Shown piece after piece: positions 6,101 through 13,476 of a stretch of DNA of 17,004 bases. The number at the start of each line of letters is the position of its first letter. Positions within the stretch are counted from its first letter, which is position 1. The stretch is from Gyrodactylus bullatarudis (Eukaryota; Platyhelminthes; Monogenea; Gyrodactylidea; Gyrodactylidae). The DNA lies in the NCBI GenBank assembly GCA_012064415.1, contig SSNU01003011.1:1-17004 (forward strand), written 5' to 3'. Position numbers and translations under genes: made by a program. The notes beneath the pieces were generated by a model. The model was not told the origin of the DNA and searched no databases. It saw only the letters and a list, made by a program, of their open reading frames with translations.

Positions 6101-9085
6101 TAATTATCCTAGTATAATATTATCTAGGGCTGACATTGAAACAGAATATTTCCACAGTCTTATGATTAGTACAGTCTTTTTTCAGTTATTACTTTGCTAG
6201 CTAGGTTGAAGAAAGATAATGCTAATAAAATATTCAATATATTCTTTGTGTATTATCAGTATTTTCGGATGAAATAAAATCTATCTATTATTTTGTCTAC
6301 TTTGCATGAAATCATCAAAGATAGAATTACATGATACTTTGTGTTTTTCTAAATCTCATACTAATCCGTAGATTCAAAGATAACATTTTCTAAAAAGGTG
6401 ACAGTTTTTCCTCGTTCAAAGATTTTACACTAGGTCTATGATCCTAAACCTTTAATCAAGAACTGGATAATAATAACTTATGCTATTTTTATTGAAACCT
6501 TCAGATTCTAATGTAAAAATCTGGTCTTTTATTCAAAGCTCCGTAGATGAGAATTCCTCGTTTCATCATGAAATGAGTCCATAAGTAATACATTTTCAAA
6601 CTCAGCTTTCAATACTTAAAATGCTTGTATATTCGGTTAAATATGCTAATGAGTTGAGCAGTCCTCTAATAAGTATTCGATTTTTTTTTGTTTAAAAAGT
6701 GGAAAGTTTGCCAATTTTTCAAAAAATTGCTTATTTTTCATCAGATCAAATTTTAATAATTTTGAACTAAGTAGTTCTTCAGGGAGCTGTTCGGCATAGA
6801 TTGACTATAACGTTGTTCGCTTGAAAAATCATACTTAGGTCGTACAGAAAGAAATTTTGAAATTAAAGAACATAAAAAGGCTATAGAAAAGGTACAGGTA
6901 GACAAGTCAGCACTAGCTAAACACTGGGCTGATAATCCAGATCATATTATAGATTTTAATAACGTAAAAATTCTAGGAAATATGAGGAATAAGCATAAAA
7001 ATATGATTTTGGAGTCTATAGAGATTAAACTAAACGAGGTTGTTAATGGTAATAAGACGGATATAAATATTGGAAATCGTTGGTTAGAATTGATTGATTA
7101 AAGTTGAGAAGAAATCTGATTGGTTTAATGTTTTGATTGGACACACAAGGTTTTAAGTATCTTAAGTTTTTGAAAAGTCTCACGCCAGAAGAAGAATACG
7201 ACATGTATTCGAAATATTGTGTGAGTCCTAACTATTTTTTCAGGGTAATCTAAATGTTTTTTATTCTAATCATAATTTTAATGTTCTTTCAAGTGATGAA
7301 TTATATTATTAGAGTTATTACTTTAATAATTCTGTAAACTATAACAATCACTATAATTTTTATAATCCTTGCTTTTAAAGAAATACTACACCTTTCTCTC
7401 CCCTTTCTTTTTCTATAGATAGATCAATACAAGCCAGAAGACAACATAGTCAGGTAGCAAGCGAACAACGTTATAGTCAGATCAAATTTTCTTTGCCTCT
7501 TAAAATTCAAATCACTGATCATGAAATAAAAATGCATTATAAACTGTTAATACTCACTTGTAGGATTTTCCTGATATTGGGAGATAAAATCACTTAGCAA
7601 CTTTTTCGACTCAAAATTCAAGAGAACACTCGGAAATTTCAACAGGGGACCGGGATCACTTTCAAATTCTCTAAATAAAATTTTAGAATATGAGATCTCA
7701 TGTACTTTCAATGAATAATCTGACAAACAAACATGTAAATCAAGAAATTCTCTTAGCCTGAAATTCTAAGAGAGGACTCATCTCTGTTTAGATTTTCAAC
7801 TTAATTTTTTGAAAAAAATCAACTCTCTTTAAATTAGGACAACGCAAGTTTGACGAATAATAGAGCCAAGATCTTTGCGTATTCCATGAGATTAATAAAT
7901 TTCCTATCAAATAGCTAGTAAACGAGGTATTTTCCGAGGCTTGAATGAATAATAATGAGTTGCTAAAATGACGTGTGATAGAACTATCACCGAGGGACTT
8001 TAAAGTTTAAATTTAGGGCAATTATATAAAATTAGTAGTTATTCTTTATCTGAAATTAAGTATATGCAGGTCGTTCTATGATATATAGATCTTAGAGTTT
8101 GAATTTGAATCTCACTGGGTAAAGTAGTAAGAACAAGCTCTAATCCAGATTTATGGGATAGGGCGAGTCAAATATATATTTTTCCGAACAATGTTTCGGC
8201 TGGAATGCGAATCTGTCATTTATAAAATTTAAATTTGAAATTTATAATTCTCTAATATCCCAAAATCCCACTTTCCCAAACATCTTCAACATATCCCGAG
8301 TTAATCGGATTTTCTTACTAGAATATGCAGTCCTGATTAAAAATACCTTACGAACCTATTTCTATTTAAAATTGCATTCAAACGGCTCAAAATTTAGATT
8401 TTAATCGATTTTAGTAGAAAAATTTATTGAAAATAGTTGGCTCTAATTCGAAAATCGGTATTTTCAATTGCGATTTGGGTTATTTAAAATACATGGTTTA
8501 ATAAGAACTTTTTTACGTTGAAAATTTCTCTATAAAATGAGGTTTGCACATCCAGATGTTAAAAGATTTGCCTTTCTCCCAGACACCCAGGATTTCGAAT
8601 TACAGGTCCTTTAGATGGAAGTGTTTAAAAAATGCTAAAATAATCAGATAATTAATTAGATGGAAGTGACTTAGTAACCTGATAATTTAAATTCTCATTT
8701 ACTAAACCAATTAAATTACAAACTTTAACCTTTTTTTAAAACCCCTTCAAGTTATTACAACTAATTCTTGAGTTTCTGATTGCAAGAAAAAATTTTCGAA
8801 ACTATCAAAACGATGTAATTCTTACTCAAAGTTATTCCTGAGATAATGCTGGATTAGCTTATCGAGATGTTGAAATGTCGGAGTTTCCAATTTCCTACCT
8901 CCTTGGGCGACTTGAATTCGATATCTTTTGCCACATTCAATTTGATAATGAACAACAATGTTTGGCGATAAACGTTTGAATTTAGAACCATAGTATTGCG
9001 TATTAATGGGAGCTTTTGTGTTTTTCGAAAGGCAAATGCTGAGCACTGGATGAGTCTCATCATGACTTGGACGAAGAATAAAATT
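2955..9085 (-). CDS. Spliced SH2-domain protein gene, 3' seven exons (5' end not found)
   Basis: Proposed join, in reading order on the minus strand: 9085-8826, 7670-7558, 4480-4344, 4288-4275, 4177-4028, 3278-3229, 3154-2955. Every junction has GT...AG ends with good donors (GTAAGA, GTGAGT, GTAAGT, GTGAGT, GTGAGG, GTAAGT). All six phases match, giving 924 nt, 307 residues and a stop. Residues 1-82 are most of an SH2 phosphotyrosine-binding domain: F-I-L-R (2-5, Arg of the FLVR motif), 'VLSICL' strand, 'VVHYQI' with the conserved His (46), and 'FQHLDKLIQHY' helix (71-81). About 225 residues of mostly polar, Ser/Asn/Glu-rich sequence follow, with no kinase, phosphatase or SOCS box recognised. 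This suggests a signalling adaptor, but the member cannot be named. The exon with the first SH2 helix (usual W-x-H-G) was not found upstream. Confidence 0.85.
3229..3278 (-). CDS. SH2 gene exon f (50 nt)
   Basis: The acceptor ATTCTCGTTCTAG ends at 3279 and the donor GTAAGTTT starts at 3228. It completes a Gly codon from exon e and encodes 'IYEGLEAYSQTDRIED', leaving one base. The exon is too short for standard ORF detection. The support is strong splice sites at both ends and matching phase on both sides. Confidence 0.8.
3279..4027 (-). other. Intron e-f of the SH2 gene (749 nt)
   Basis: The interval has no coding signal. At 3815-3890 on the plus strand the words TTGCTAT, TTTTTGCTATTTTT and TTGCTATATA recur as low-complexity sequence. 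No transposon ends were recognised. Confidence 0.6.
4028..4177 (-). CDS. SH2 gene exon e (150 nt)
   Basis: The acceptor CTTATTAG ends at 4178 and the donor GTGAGGTT starts at 4027. It encodes 'LKTSKSTFDIDNSLSTEQMS' and a likely helix 'LDVTKAIQQLMYEIKSLN', then 'SISLPNDNSMEG' (last codon completed by exon f). Reading through the donor would give a TGA at once, so this could also be an alternative C terminus if the intron is retained. Confidence 0.82.
4275..4288 (-). CDS. SH2 gene exon d: 14-nt micro-exon
   Basis: AATAACTCTTCTTC is bounded by TTTATTTATTTCAG (ending 4289) and GTGAGTG (from 4274), with introns of 55 and 97 nt on either side. It is required for phase. Exon c ends in phase 0 and exon e begins in phase 2, and joining c directly to e creates an immediate stop (GCT TAA). 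Inserting these 14 bases restores the frame and encodes N-N-S-S plus two bases of another Ser. Confidence 0.78.
4344..4480 (-). CDS. SH2 gene exon c (137 nt)
   Basis: The acceptor TTTTCTTTTGCCTTAG ends at 4481 and the donor GTAAGTTT starts at 4343. The preceding base plus AA makes Lys, then 'FWIDTFQKPYNGLNQIENNS' and a basic stretch 'PKYAKVIPKRLRTLSSTDKS' follow. It ends in phase 0. An ATG-initiated reading through the upstream intron is possible (MKFSFALEF...), but it would read through a textbook acceptor, so the spliced form is favoured. Confidence 0.83.
6755..7476 (+). mobile_element. Penelope-like element fragment with inverted ends and 14-bp TSD
   Basis: TCAGATCAAATTTT occurs at 6741-6754 and again at 7477-7490, a plausible 14-bp target-site duplication. 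Near the left end, TGACTATAACGTTGTTCGCTTG (6802-6823) is an exact 22-bp inverted copy of 7458-7479 at the right end. Between them is the GIY-YIG end of a Penelope-like polyprotein. These retroelements are commonly 5'-truncated and often carry an inverted or direct terminal copy at the 5' side. The TSD and inverted repeat overlap by three bases at the right end, so the exact boundary has a few bases of ambiguity. Confidence 0.68.
6824..7101 (+). CDS. Penelope-like GIY-YIG endonuclease, C-terminal fragment
   Basis: The frame gives 'KSYLGRTERNFEIKEHKKAI', then 'SALAKHWADNPDHIIDFNNV', then 'ILESIEIKLNE' and 'GNRWLELID' with TAA at 7099-7101. It matches the endonuclease end of Penelope-like elements: YLG corresponds to the second half of GIY-YIG (usually Y-I-G-x-T-x-R), E-H-K-K-A to the conserved R/K-EH helix, S-A-L-A-x-H to the following helix, and E of 'ILESI' to the likely metal-binding Glu. 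The GIY half and the whole reverse transcriptase are missing, replaced by the inverted 22-bp end. There is no internal stop. It cannot be active as it stands. It lies antisense to the host gene within an intron. Confidence 0.78.
7558..7670 (-). CDS. SH2 gene exon b (113 nt)
   Basis: The acceptor is TTTTATTTAG at 7671 and the donor is GTGAGTAT at 7557. Its first base completes the GA left by exon a (Glu). It encodes 'EFESDPGPLLKFPSVLLNFE' then 'SKKLLSDFISQYQENPT', leaving one base. The coding frame is uninterrupted and the other two frames are not needed. The sequence probably follows the SH2 fold directly, forming a linker and an amphipathic helix. Confidence 0.83.
7671..8825 (-). other. Intron a-b of the SH2 gene (1,155 nt)
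   Basis: No exon, transposon terminus or RNA gene was recognised. A 12-bp word TAGATGGAAGTG occurs twice (about 8612 and 8657). Otherwise the sequence is AT-rich and unstructured. Confidence 0.6.
8826..9085 (-). CDS. SH2 gene exon a: FLVR motif to helix B
   Basis: The acceptor is ...TTTTTTAAAATAG at 9086 and the donor is GTAAGA at 8825. The exon starts in phase 0 at AAT and leaves two bases (GA). It encodes 'NFILRPSHDETHPVLSICLS', then 'IVVHYQIECGKRYRIQ' and 'FQHLDKLIQHYLRNNF'. The alternative downstream acceptor (after CCAAG, 9066) would delete the FLVR arginine, which is why the longer exon is preferred. The roughly 22-residue stretch between the strands 'LSICL' and 'IVVHYQI' is longer than in most SH2 domains. 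Confidence 0.85.
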
Positions 9086-9150
9086 CTATTTTAAAAAAGT
9101 GTCAAATTTAAATTATTTTTTAAATGCAGTAAAAGAATCACACAGTATAA

Positions 9151-9158
9151 GTAATATT
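9151..9158. repeat. Left 8-bp target-site duplication of the hAT element
   Basis: GTAATATT directly abuts the left terminus and is identical to the copy at 9685-9692. Confidence 0.85.
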
Positions 9159-9684
9159 TAGGGCCTCAATAAGTCATAAAAGTTATATGTATTTTGTTTG
9201 ATAGGTCTATTTCTCAAAACAAACACAATGGTGTATCCAAAATCATTGTGGGGGTAAGGGTTATAAAGTTGTTAGGGCATATATGTGTCATATATTTTGT
9301 TTTGCGTCTTATATTGAAAGAGCATATATAATAGGTCATATTTCGCCTTTCAATACATTTTGACTTGAACTGACCAATCAGAATCGATCATACTGAGACA
9401 ATCACGTCATACTACATGATATTCAAATTTCCCACGCCACTTGAGGTTATTTCAAAATGTCAAATTATAAAAATTATATATTTTTGTATATGTCTGATTA
9501 AGAGATTTATTAGAAAAATAGTAATGTTTTTAAAGTAGTATATGAATTATAAGAAAATTAGATAGTGAAAATCGATCTTTGGGAGAAAAAATTACAGGTA
9601 GTATATGGTTTACAAGAAAAAATCGTTAGAGCATATTATAGACGCCTACAAATAAATTTTTAGGTTATATTTCTTGAGGCCCTA
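9159..9684. mobile_element. Non-autonomous hAT-type element (526 bp)
   Basis: The ends are TAGGGCCTCAA at 9159-9169 and its reverse complement TTGAGGCCCTA at 9674-9684, with weaker similarity further in. The flanks are GTAATATT at 9151-9158 and the identical GTAATATT at 9685-9692, an 8-bp duplication, which is the hAT signature. T/CAGGG-type termini are also usual in hAT elements. There is no transposase frame inside, so it must have been mobilised in trans. It sits immediately upstream of SH2 exon a and probably lies within an intron of that gene. Confidence 0.85.
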
Positions 9685-9692
9685 GTAATATT
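9685..9692. repeat. Right 8-bp target-site duplication of the hAT element
   Basis: GTAATATT directly abuts the right terminus. The perfect match suggests limited age. Confidence 0.85.
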
Positions 9693-10461
9693 TATATTAT
9701 ATTATTCAGAACTCAAATCCAAAATAAAAAAAATGCAAACTTCTCGTTTACAATAGACCACCTCTCTTCTTTAAAAGACATACAGAATAAAGTTCTCTAC
9801 AAGTAACATTTTACAATTTTTCTTCTATCCTCTGAGGCATTTGAGTTTAGATTTTCGAATTTTGGAAAAACTTTGAGATAGATTTTCTCCCAGATAACCT
9901 CATAGAACAATGGTAAAAACAGCTCACATTATACTGAATCTTTCAAACTATCAACATGGTAAAATATCAATGATAAATTAATTTCCCTTTGTGAATATTT
10001 TTACACACAGAAATACACTGAAATGATTTGTTTTAAATTACAATTGAGTATCGAATAATACAACTAACAAGATCTTTTTTTCTTTTAAATGAATTTTTGA
10101 AACACAAGAAAAATATGAGAAACGGAAAAACAATCTTCTTTTACAGAAATCTCAATATTTTTTCCATTGGATAGTTAGGAACGTGAGTATTTTTTCTCCT
10201 TCGATACACTGATAAGTGCCAAATTTCCACTTTTTCAATATTTTTGTTAGTTTCAGAGTAACCCTCAAATTTAATAAGAAAATTAATCGTACTGAATATT
10301 TGCTATGAGAACGTTGTTTTCAGCTTCAACGAGGAAACGTATGCACAAAAAGATGGAGTCAAAATACCACAACTAGCTAACGTATTTCCTATAAAACTAA
10401 AGATGACGCTTCTGAAGCAAAGTTTAATCAACAACTTTCCAGCCATATTCTTACGATCTAG
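9693..10461. other. Interval with weak exon candidates on both strands
   Basis: Nothing here is firm. On the plus strand a 36-nt candidate exon (10147-10182) and a short follow-on (10324-10380) have good splice sites. On the minus strand, 9850-9936 is open in two frames and one reads 'FYHCSMRLSGR', faintly like the start of an SH2 domain. The rest is AT-rich, with no repeat or RNA gene recognised. Confidence 0.4.
10147..10182 (+). CDS. Candidate plus-strand exon (36 nt)
   Basis: CTTCTTTTACAG precedes it and GTGAGT follows. Only one of three frames is open, giving 'KSQYFFHWIVRN'. Splicing in phase to the next acceptor (GTTGTTTTCAG, exon from 10324) would give 'LQRGNVCTKRWSQNTTTS' and TAA at 10378-10380. 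The splice sites are strong, but the coding content is too short to prove anything and no family was recognised. Confidence 0.28.
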
Positions 10462-10726
10462 TTATTTTGTTGCTAAGATGAACTTGGTAATCTGTTGGTT
10501 CATTTCTGTCTCTTCTCGTCTTTTTTTATTGGAAGGGGCTGGGATCCTGTTTGGCTTTTTTCCCAGCAGAAATAAATCAACAGATAAAGCTATTCGTAGC
10601 AACTCAATGATCATATCGTAATTATCCTGTATCACACGGATGAGAATGTCCTAAGTAGAGATCTTTATTTGAGGAAAAATCTGGAATCTTCTTACTTTGC
10701 TCAAATTTCCCTTGTCATCGGTAGCT
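10462..10726 (-). CDS. Two 3' exons of an unrecognised protein
   Basis: Exon 1 is 10726-10696 (31 nt), with acceptor GTTCTGTTTCATTGGTTTTGAGCAG and donor GTAAGA. It is open only in the frame 'ATDDKGNLSK'. After a 45-nt intron with acceptor GATCTCTACTTAG, exon 2 (10650-10462) continues in phase: 'DILIRVIQDNYDMIIELLRI', 'ALSVDLFLLGKKPNRIPAPS', then a basic stretch 'NKKRREETEMNQQITKFILA' ending in 'TK' and TAA at 10464-10462. The helical, charged composition looks like real protein. The opposite-strand frame over the same bases is Phe/Ser-rich and looks like a shadow. I do not recognise the family. Its phase does not link it to SH2 exon a, so it is probably a separate gene ending here. Confidence 0.5.
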
Positions 10727-11023
10727 CTGCTCAAAACCAATGAAACAGAACAGTTAAAAAAAACAGTAAAATGAGGACTTATTAATGACGAAAGGTTCTT
10801 AGAAGAATAAAGGATTTTATTTCAGTAAAGCTCGACATCTCCTTTTACAATAATTGATGATTTATAGGTAGCTCAGATTAAAATTAAAAGAGTAAAGTGA
10901 GTAGTCAGAAATTTATTCCTTGTCTGAAAGAGTAGAATGATAATTCCTGTCGAGAAAATAAAAATATGAATATTAAAATAAATTATAACAGAATATAAAT
11001 TAAAATTCTACCTTTAAAATGTT

Positions 11024-11038
11024 TATTTAACAAAAAAA
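11024..11038 (+). repeat. TTAACAAAAAAA motif like the LINE tails
   Basis: TATTTAACAAAAAAA resembles the tails at 1539-1555 and 1661-1679, but lacks the C of TTTCTAAC. It may mark the end of a small retroelement insertion. No body was recognised upstream. Confidence 0.3.
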
Positions 11039-11074
11039 GATTCATTCCAGCACAAAAAGGTGGATTTCAAATAA

Positions 11075-11299
11075 ACACTCTTTCGTTTGAGACATGCAAG
11101 GGCTGGTAAGAAAGTTATTAACTTTCGTCTCTTAAATTTTGTTTCTAAACCTATATTGTTGTATGATCATGATCGGTAAGTTGACTTAAGTTAATGACTT
11201 ATTTTTATGATCATATATAGACGCGATCCTTCAGACTCGTCAAAGCTAACTAAAGAAAGCTGGCTTCATGAAAACATATGTTATCGCTCGCTCTTATAG
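11075..11299 (+). CDS. Candidate two-exon C-terminal fragment, unknown protein
   Basis: The frame is open from 11075 (after a TAA) to 11175. It reads 'HARAGKKVINFRLLNFVSKP' then 'ILLYDHD', and is followed by GTAAGT. A 45-nt intron (11176-11220) ends in TATATAG. The frame resumes in phase to give Arg then 'RDPSDSSKLTKESWLHENIC' 'YRSLL' and TAG at 11297-11299. Composition is protein-like and the intron size matches the one at 10651-10695. No family was recognised. The intron itself contains palindromic words, so a foldback origin is possible. No convincing acceptor was found at the left. Confidence 0.33.
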
Positions 11300-11340
11300 T
11301 TTAGAAGATAACAAAATATCCATTATAGTACACCTAGTTA

Positions 11341-12016
11341 CTGTGAAGAGGGGAATTTATGATTTTTACAAAATTCTTGATTATTTCATCAAGAAATCGA
11401 ATTTGATCAAGAATTTTTGGATCACGAGGCCCTCTTTCACGATACGGAGAAGAAAAGATTTAGAAAAAATCAATTTCAAAGGAAAATACGGCAAATTTGA
11501 AATCTTGAAGTAGCGCCAAATTCCCCCTGATCAAAAGTTGATTTTTAGGATCAAAATTAGTCAAAGAAATCAAATAGGCTGAATCGGGTTTTGAGAATCA
11601 CCCCATAATCGTGTTAAAATCAAATTTTGATTTTTTCATCATTTTCCCTACTTAAAAGTCGATGAAATTTGGTATTTCAAGATCCCAGAAAAATGATGAA
11701 ATCATCAAAAATTTTATTATGATCATCGGTTTTTTTTGTCTTATTGTGATCCTGAAAATCAACTTTTGATCACTCTATCACGTTGAAATCAACAAAAATT
11801 TTCAACTCAAAGTTCAAAAAAAAGGGAATTTGGCGCTACTTCAAGATTTCAAATTTGCCGTATTTTCCTTTGAAATTGATTTTTTCTAAATCTTTTTTTC
11901 TCCGTATCGTGAAAGAGGGCCTCGTGATCCAGATTCCAAAAATTCTTAATCAAATTCGATTTCTTGATGAAAAAATTAAGAATTTTGTGAAAATCATAAA
12001 TTCACATCTTCATATT
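11341..12016. repeat. Foldback repeat family, copy A (inverted arms about 190 bp)
   Basis: The left arm 11341-11526 and the right arm 11822-12016 are inverted copies. The shared core is 'GGCGCTACTTCAAGATTTCA' on the right and its complement around 11499-11518, plus GAGGCCCTCTTTCACGATACGGAGAA around 11427-11452 against 11901-11926. A second inner pair, GATCAAAAGTTGATTTT with its inverse, lies near 11530-11560 and 11740-11772. Open frames at 11268-11513 and 11783-12022 merely mirror each other through the arms and are not genes. No target duplication was found. Confidence 0.75.
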
Positions 12017-12034
12017 AACTAGCTTAAGTATCAT

Positions 12035-12252
12035 TTGAACGATTATTTGATTTTCCAAACTGAAAGCACATATGTGACCAACTTAGTTACTTTGATACAC
12101 TTAAGATTATACGGTTGGGCTGATAGAACCATATTGTTGGATGAAAATTTTTTTCGAAAAATAAACAATTTTACCACCTTAATGACAAATATTTTTGAAT
12201 TTCCTTGGGCGAATTCGAATTTTTCATCAAATTTTGATCCCAAATATCAGCA
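12035..12252. other. AT-rich spacer, possibly part of foldback copy B
   Basis: Overlapping frames of about 70 codons on both strands here are compositional and resemble no family. The stretch up to 12252 may belong with 12343-12510, the two parts being separated by the miniature element at 12257-12338. Confidence 0.4.
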
Positions 12253-12256
12253 TTAA

Positions 12257-12338
12257 CCCTCGCCCTGGAAATGGGGTCTCTGTGGACCCCATTTGTATTG
12301 ATTTTCCTATGAAGCTTTTGTCATTTACAGGGCGAGGG
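12257..12338. mobile_element. 82-bp piggyBac-type miniature element
   Basis: The termini are CCCTCGCCCTG (12257-12267) and the exact reverse complement CAGGGCGAGGG (12328-12338). The flanks are TTAA at 12253-12256 and TTAA at 12339-12342. A CCC...GGG terminus next to duplicated TTAA is the piggyBac signature. Inside the left end is a hairpin ATGGGGTC-TCTGTG-GACCCCAT. There is no coding capacity. Its perfect 11-bp ends suggest recent activity, possibly driven by a piggyBac transposase such as the one whose end lies at 1-336, though their termini are not shown to match. Confidence 0.88.
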
Positions 12339-12342
12339 TTAA

Positions 12343-12510
12343 ATTGCTTCAAATCTTCGAAATCGATAAAAATTTTGAGTTCAAAGTGGGAGAATGAAAA
12401 ATCGTTTATTATGGGGCCAAAAAAATATATTTTTGTTCCTGACTATCCGGAGAAAAATGTAGTTTTTGTAAAAATAGTAAATTCTCATCTTTAGTATAGA
12501 TGGCTTAAGA
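12343..12510. repeat. Foldback repeat family, partial copy B
   Basis: The sequence around 12448-12510 (AAAATAGTAAATTCTCATCTT...TGGCTTAAG) follows 11970-12030 (AAAATCATAAATTCACATCTTCATATTAACTAGCTTAAG), and AAAAATTTTGAGTTCAAAGT resembles 11795-11816. The arm core is missing, so this is a rearranged or partial member. Its continuity with sequence left of 12253 was broken by the miniature element. Confidence 0.5.
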
Positions 12511-12530
12511 GACAATCTTCGAATTTGAAC

Positions 12531-13476
12531 ATCTCTTCCAGAGGTGTTTTCCCTGTTGGTGGATATCTCAATTGCCTTTTGAAATATATATTTTTCAACT
12601 AGACACAAGAATAAAATGTATTTTTAAACAATAAAAATGTCTGATAACATGAATCGATAGAAATATTTCATTGAAAATATCATTTCGCAGCCAATTAATC
12701 AAAATGTCATTTCTAGTATAAAATTAATCCATTTTAATAACCAGACAGGTTATTTTACCTCGTATAGTAAAATACATGAGCTAAAATGACCCAAAAACTT
12801 TTCAAAAACTCTAGACCTGCATTTACGAATCGGGCTAGTAAGAGAAAAATATCCAACGGACAATTAACTATACCTCACTATCTGAAGAGTAGAAGAATAG
12901 CCTAAATACATCAGCCTATCCCCTCCACATTACAACAATTTTCTTTTTTTTAAATCAAGGGATTGATTCAACCAATCAGGGGATTTCAATCTTATTAATA
13001 ATTTTGTATGAATAGCTAGCCAGTGTAAGAGTTTGGTGAGAACCGATAAAATAAAAGCTTTATTATTAATTATTCACTTGTTTTTGTGATGAATTTTTAT
13101 TAAAATCAGAATAAGGAAACTTTTCGAATTTCGATTCGGCGTCAAATTTCCATTTTTTAAAACTTTTTATCGGTTTGAAAATGACCAAGAGATGTCTCTC
13201 AGGATTACAATTGAACAAGCAAGCCGTATATCGCCATTAAATTCGCAAAAGATCCACCGTGACCCAGGGATTTTAATTTTATTGATTTTCAAGTAGTGGT
13301 TACAAAATAGAATTTCAACCCACAAACGATGATGAATCCTTAGAATTAATGCGATCAAATTTTGCCTAACTTCTTTGGCAAGAATACTGAGCTACATATT
13401 TAAGATTTTTTCTTTTTAAATCCCAAGTTAAAACACACGTAATATAAACATGGGAATTTAAGATTTTTTTTACCAA
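12531..13476. other. AT-rich interval, no gene called
   Basis: It contains CAACCAATCAGGGGATTTCAAT (about 12969-12990), resembling CAACCAATCAGGAC near 2796. The 63-codon minus-strand frame at 13167-13358 has no splice or family support. Nothing else was recognised. Confidence 0.5.

Larger units (their letters stand above)
4481..7557 (-). other. Intron b-c of the SH2 gene (3.1 kb) carrying a retroelement
   Basis: This is the largest intron of the model, inflated by the Penelope-like fragment at 6755-7476. The remainder (4481-6740) is AT-rich, with no exon I could defend. A 76-codon plus-strand frame at 5514-5744 has no family resemblance and a composition like its surroundings, so it is not called. 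Additional in-phase exons inside this interval cannot be excluded. Confidence 0.55.

Noticed and set aside
6755..7476. Hammerhead ribozyme in the Penelope-like ends
   Set aside because: Such ribozymes are known in this family, but I found no CTGATGA plus GAAA core in or near the termini.
8854..9063. 69-codon minus-strand ORF overlapping SH2 exon a
   Set aside because: It is an alternative frame of the same exon without SH2 residues.
9850..9936. Minus-strand 'FYHCSMRLSGR' as the missing first SH2 helix
   Set aside because: The resemblance to W-Y-H-G-x-x is faint, and no donor in phase 0 joins it to exon a.
10403..10621. 72-codon plus-strand ORF
   Set aside because: It is the shadow of the minus-strand exon at 10462-10650, which has matching splice sites and a more protein-like composition.
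11268..12022. ORFs at 11268-11513 and 11783-12022 as genes
   Set aside because: They lie in the two arms of an inverted repeat and mirror each other, so the open frames are a by-product of the foldback.
12035..12608. Overlapping 66-99 codon ORFs on both strands
   Set aside because: No family resemblance. One runs straight through the 82-bp piggyBac-type miniature element, which shows it is not a gene.
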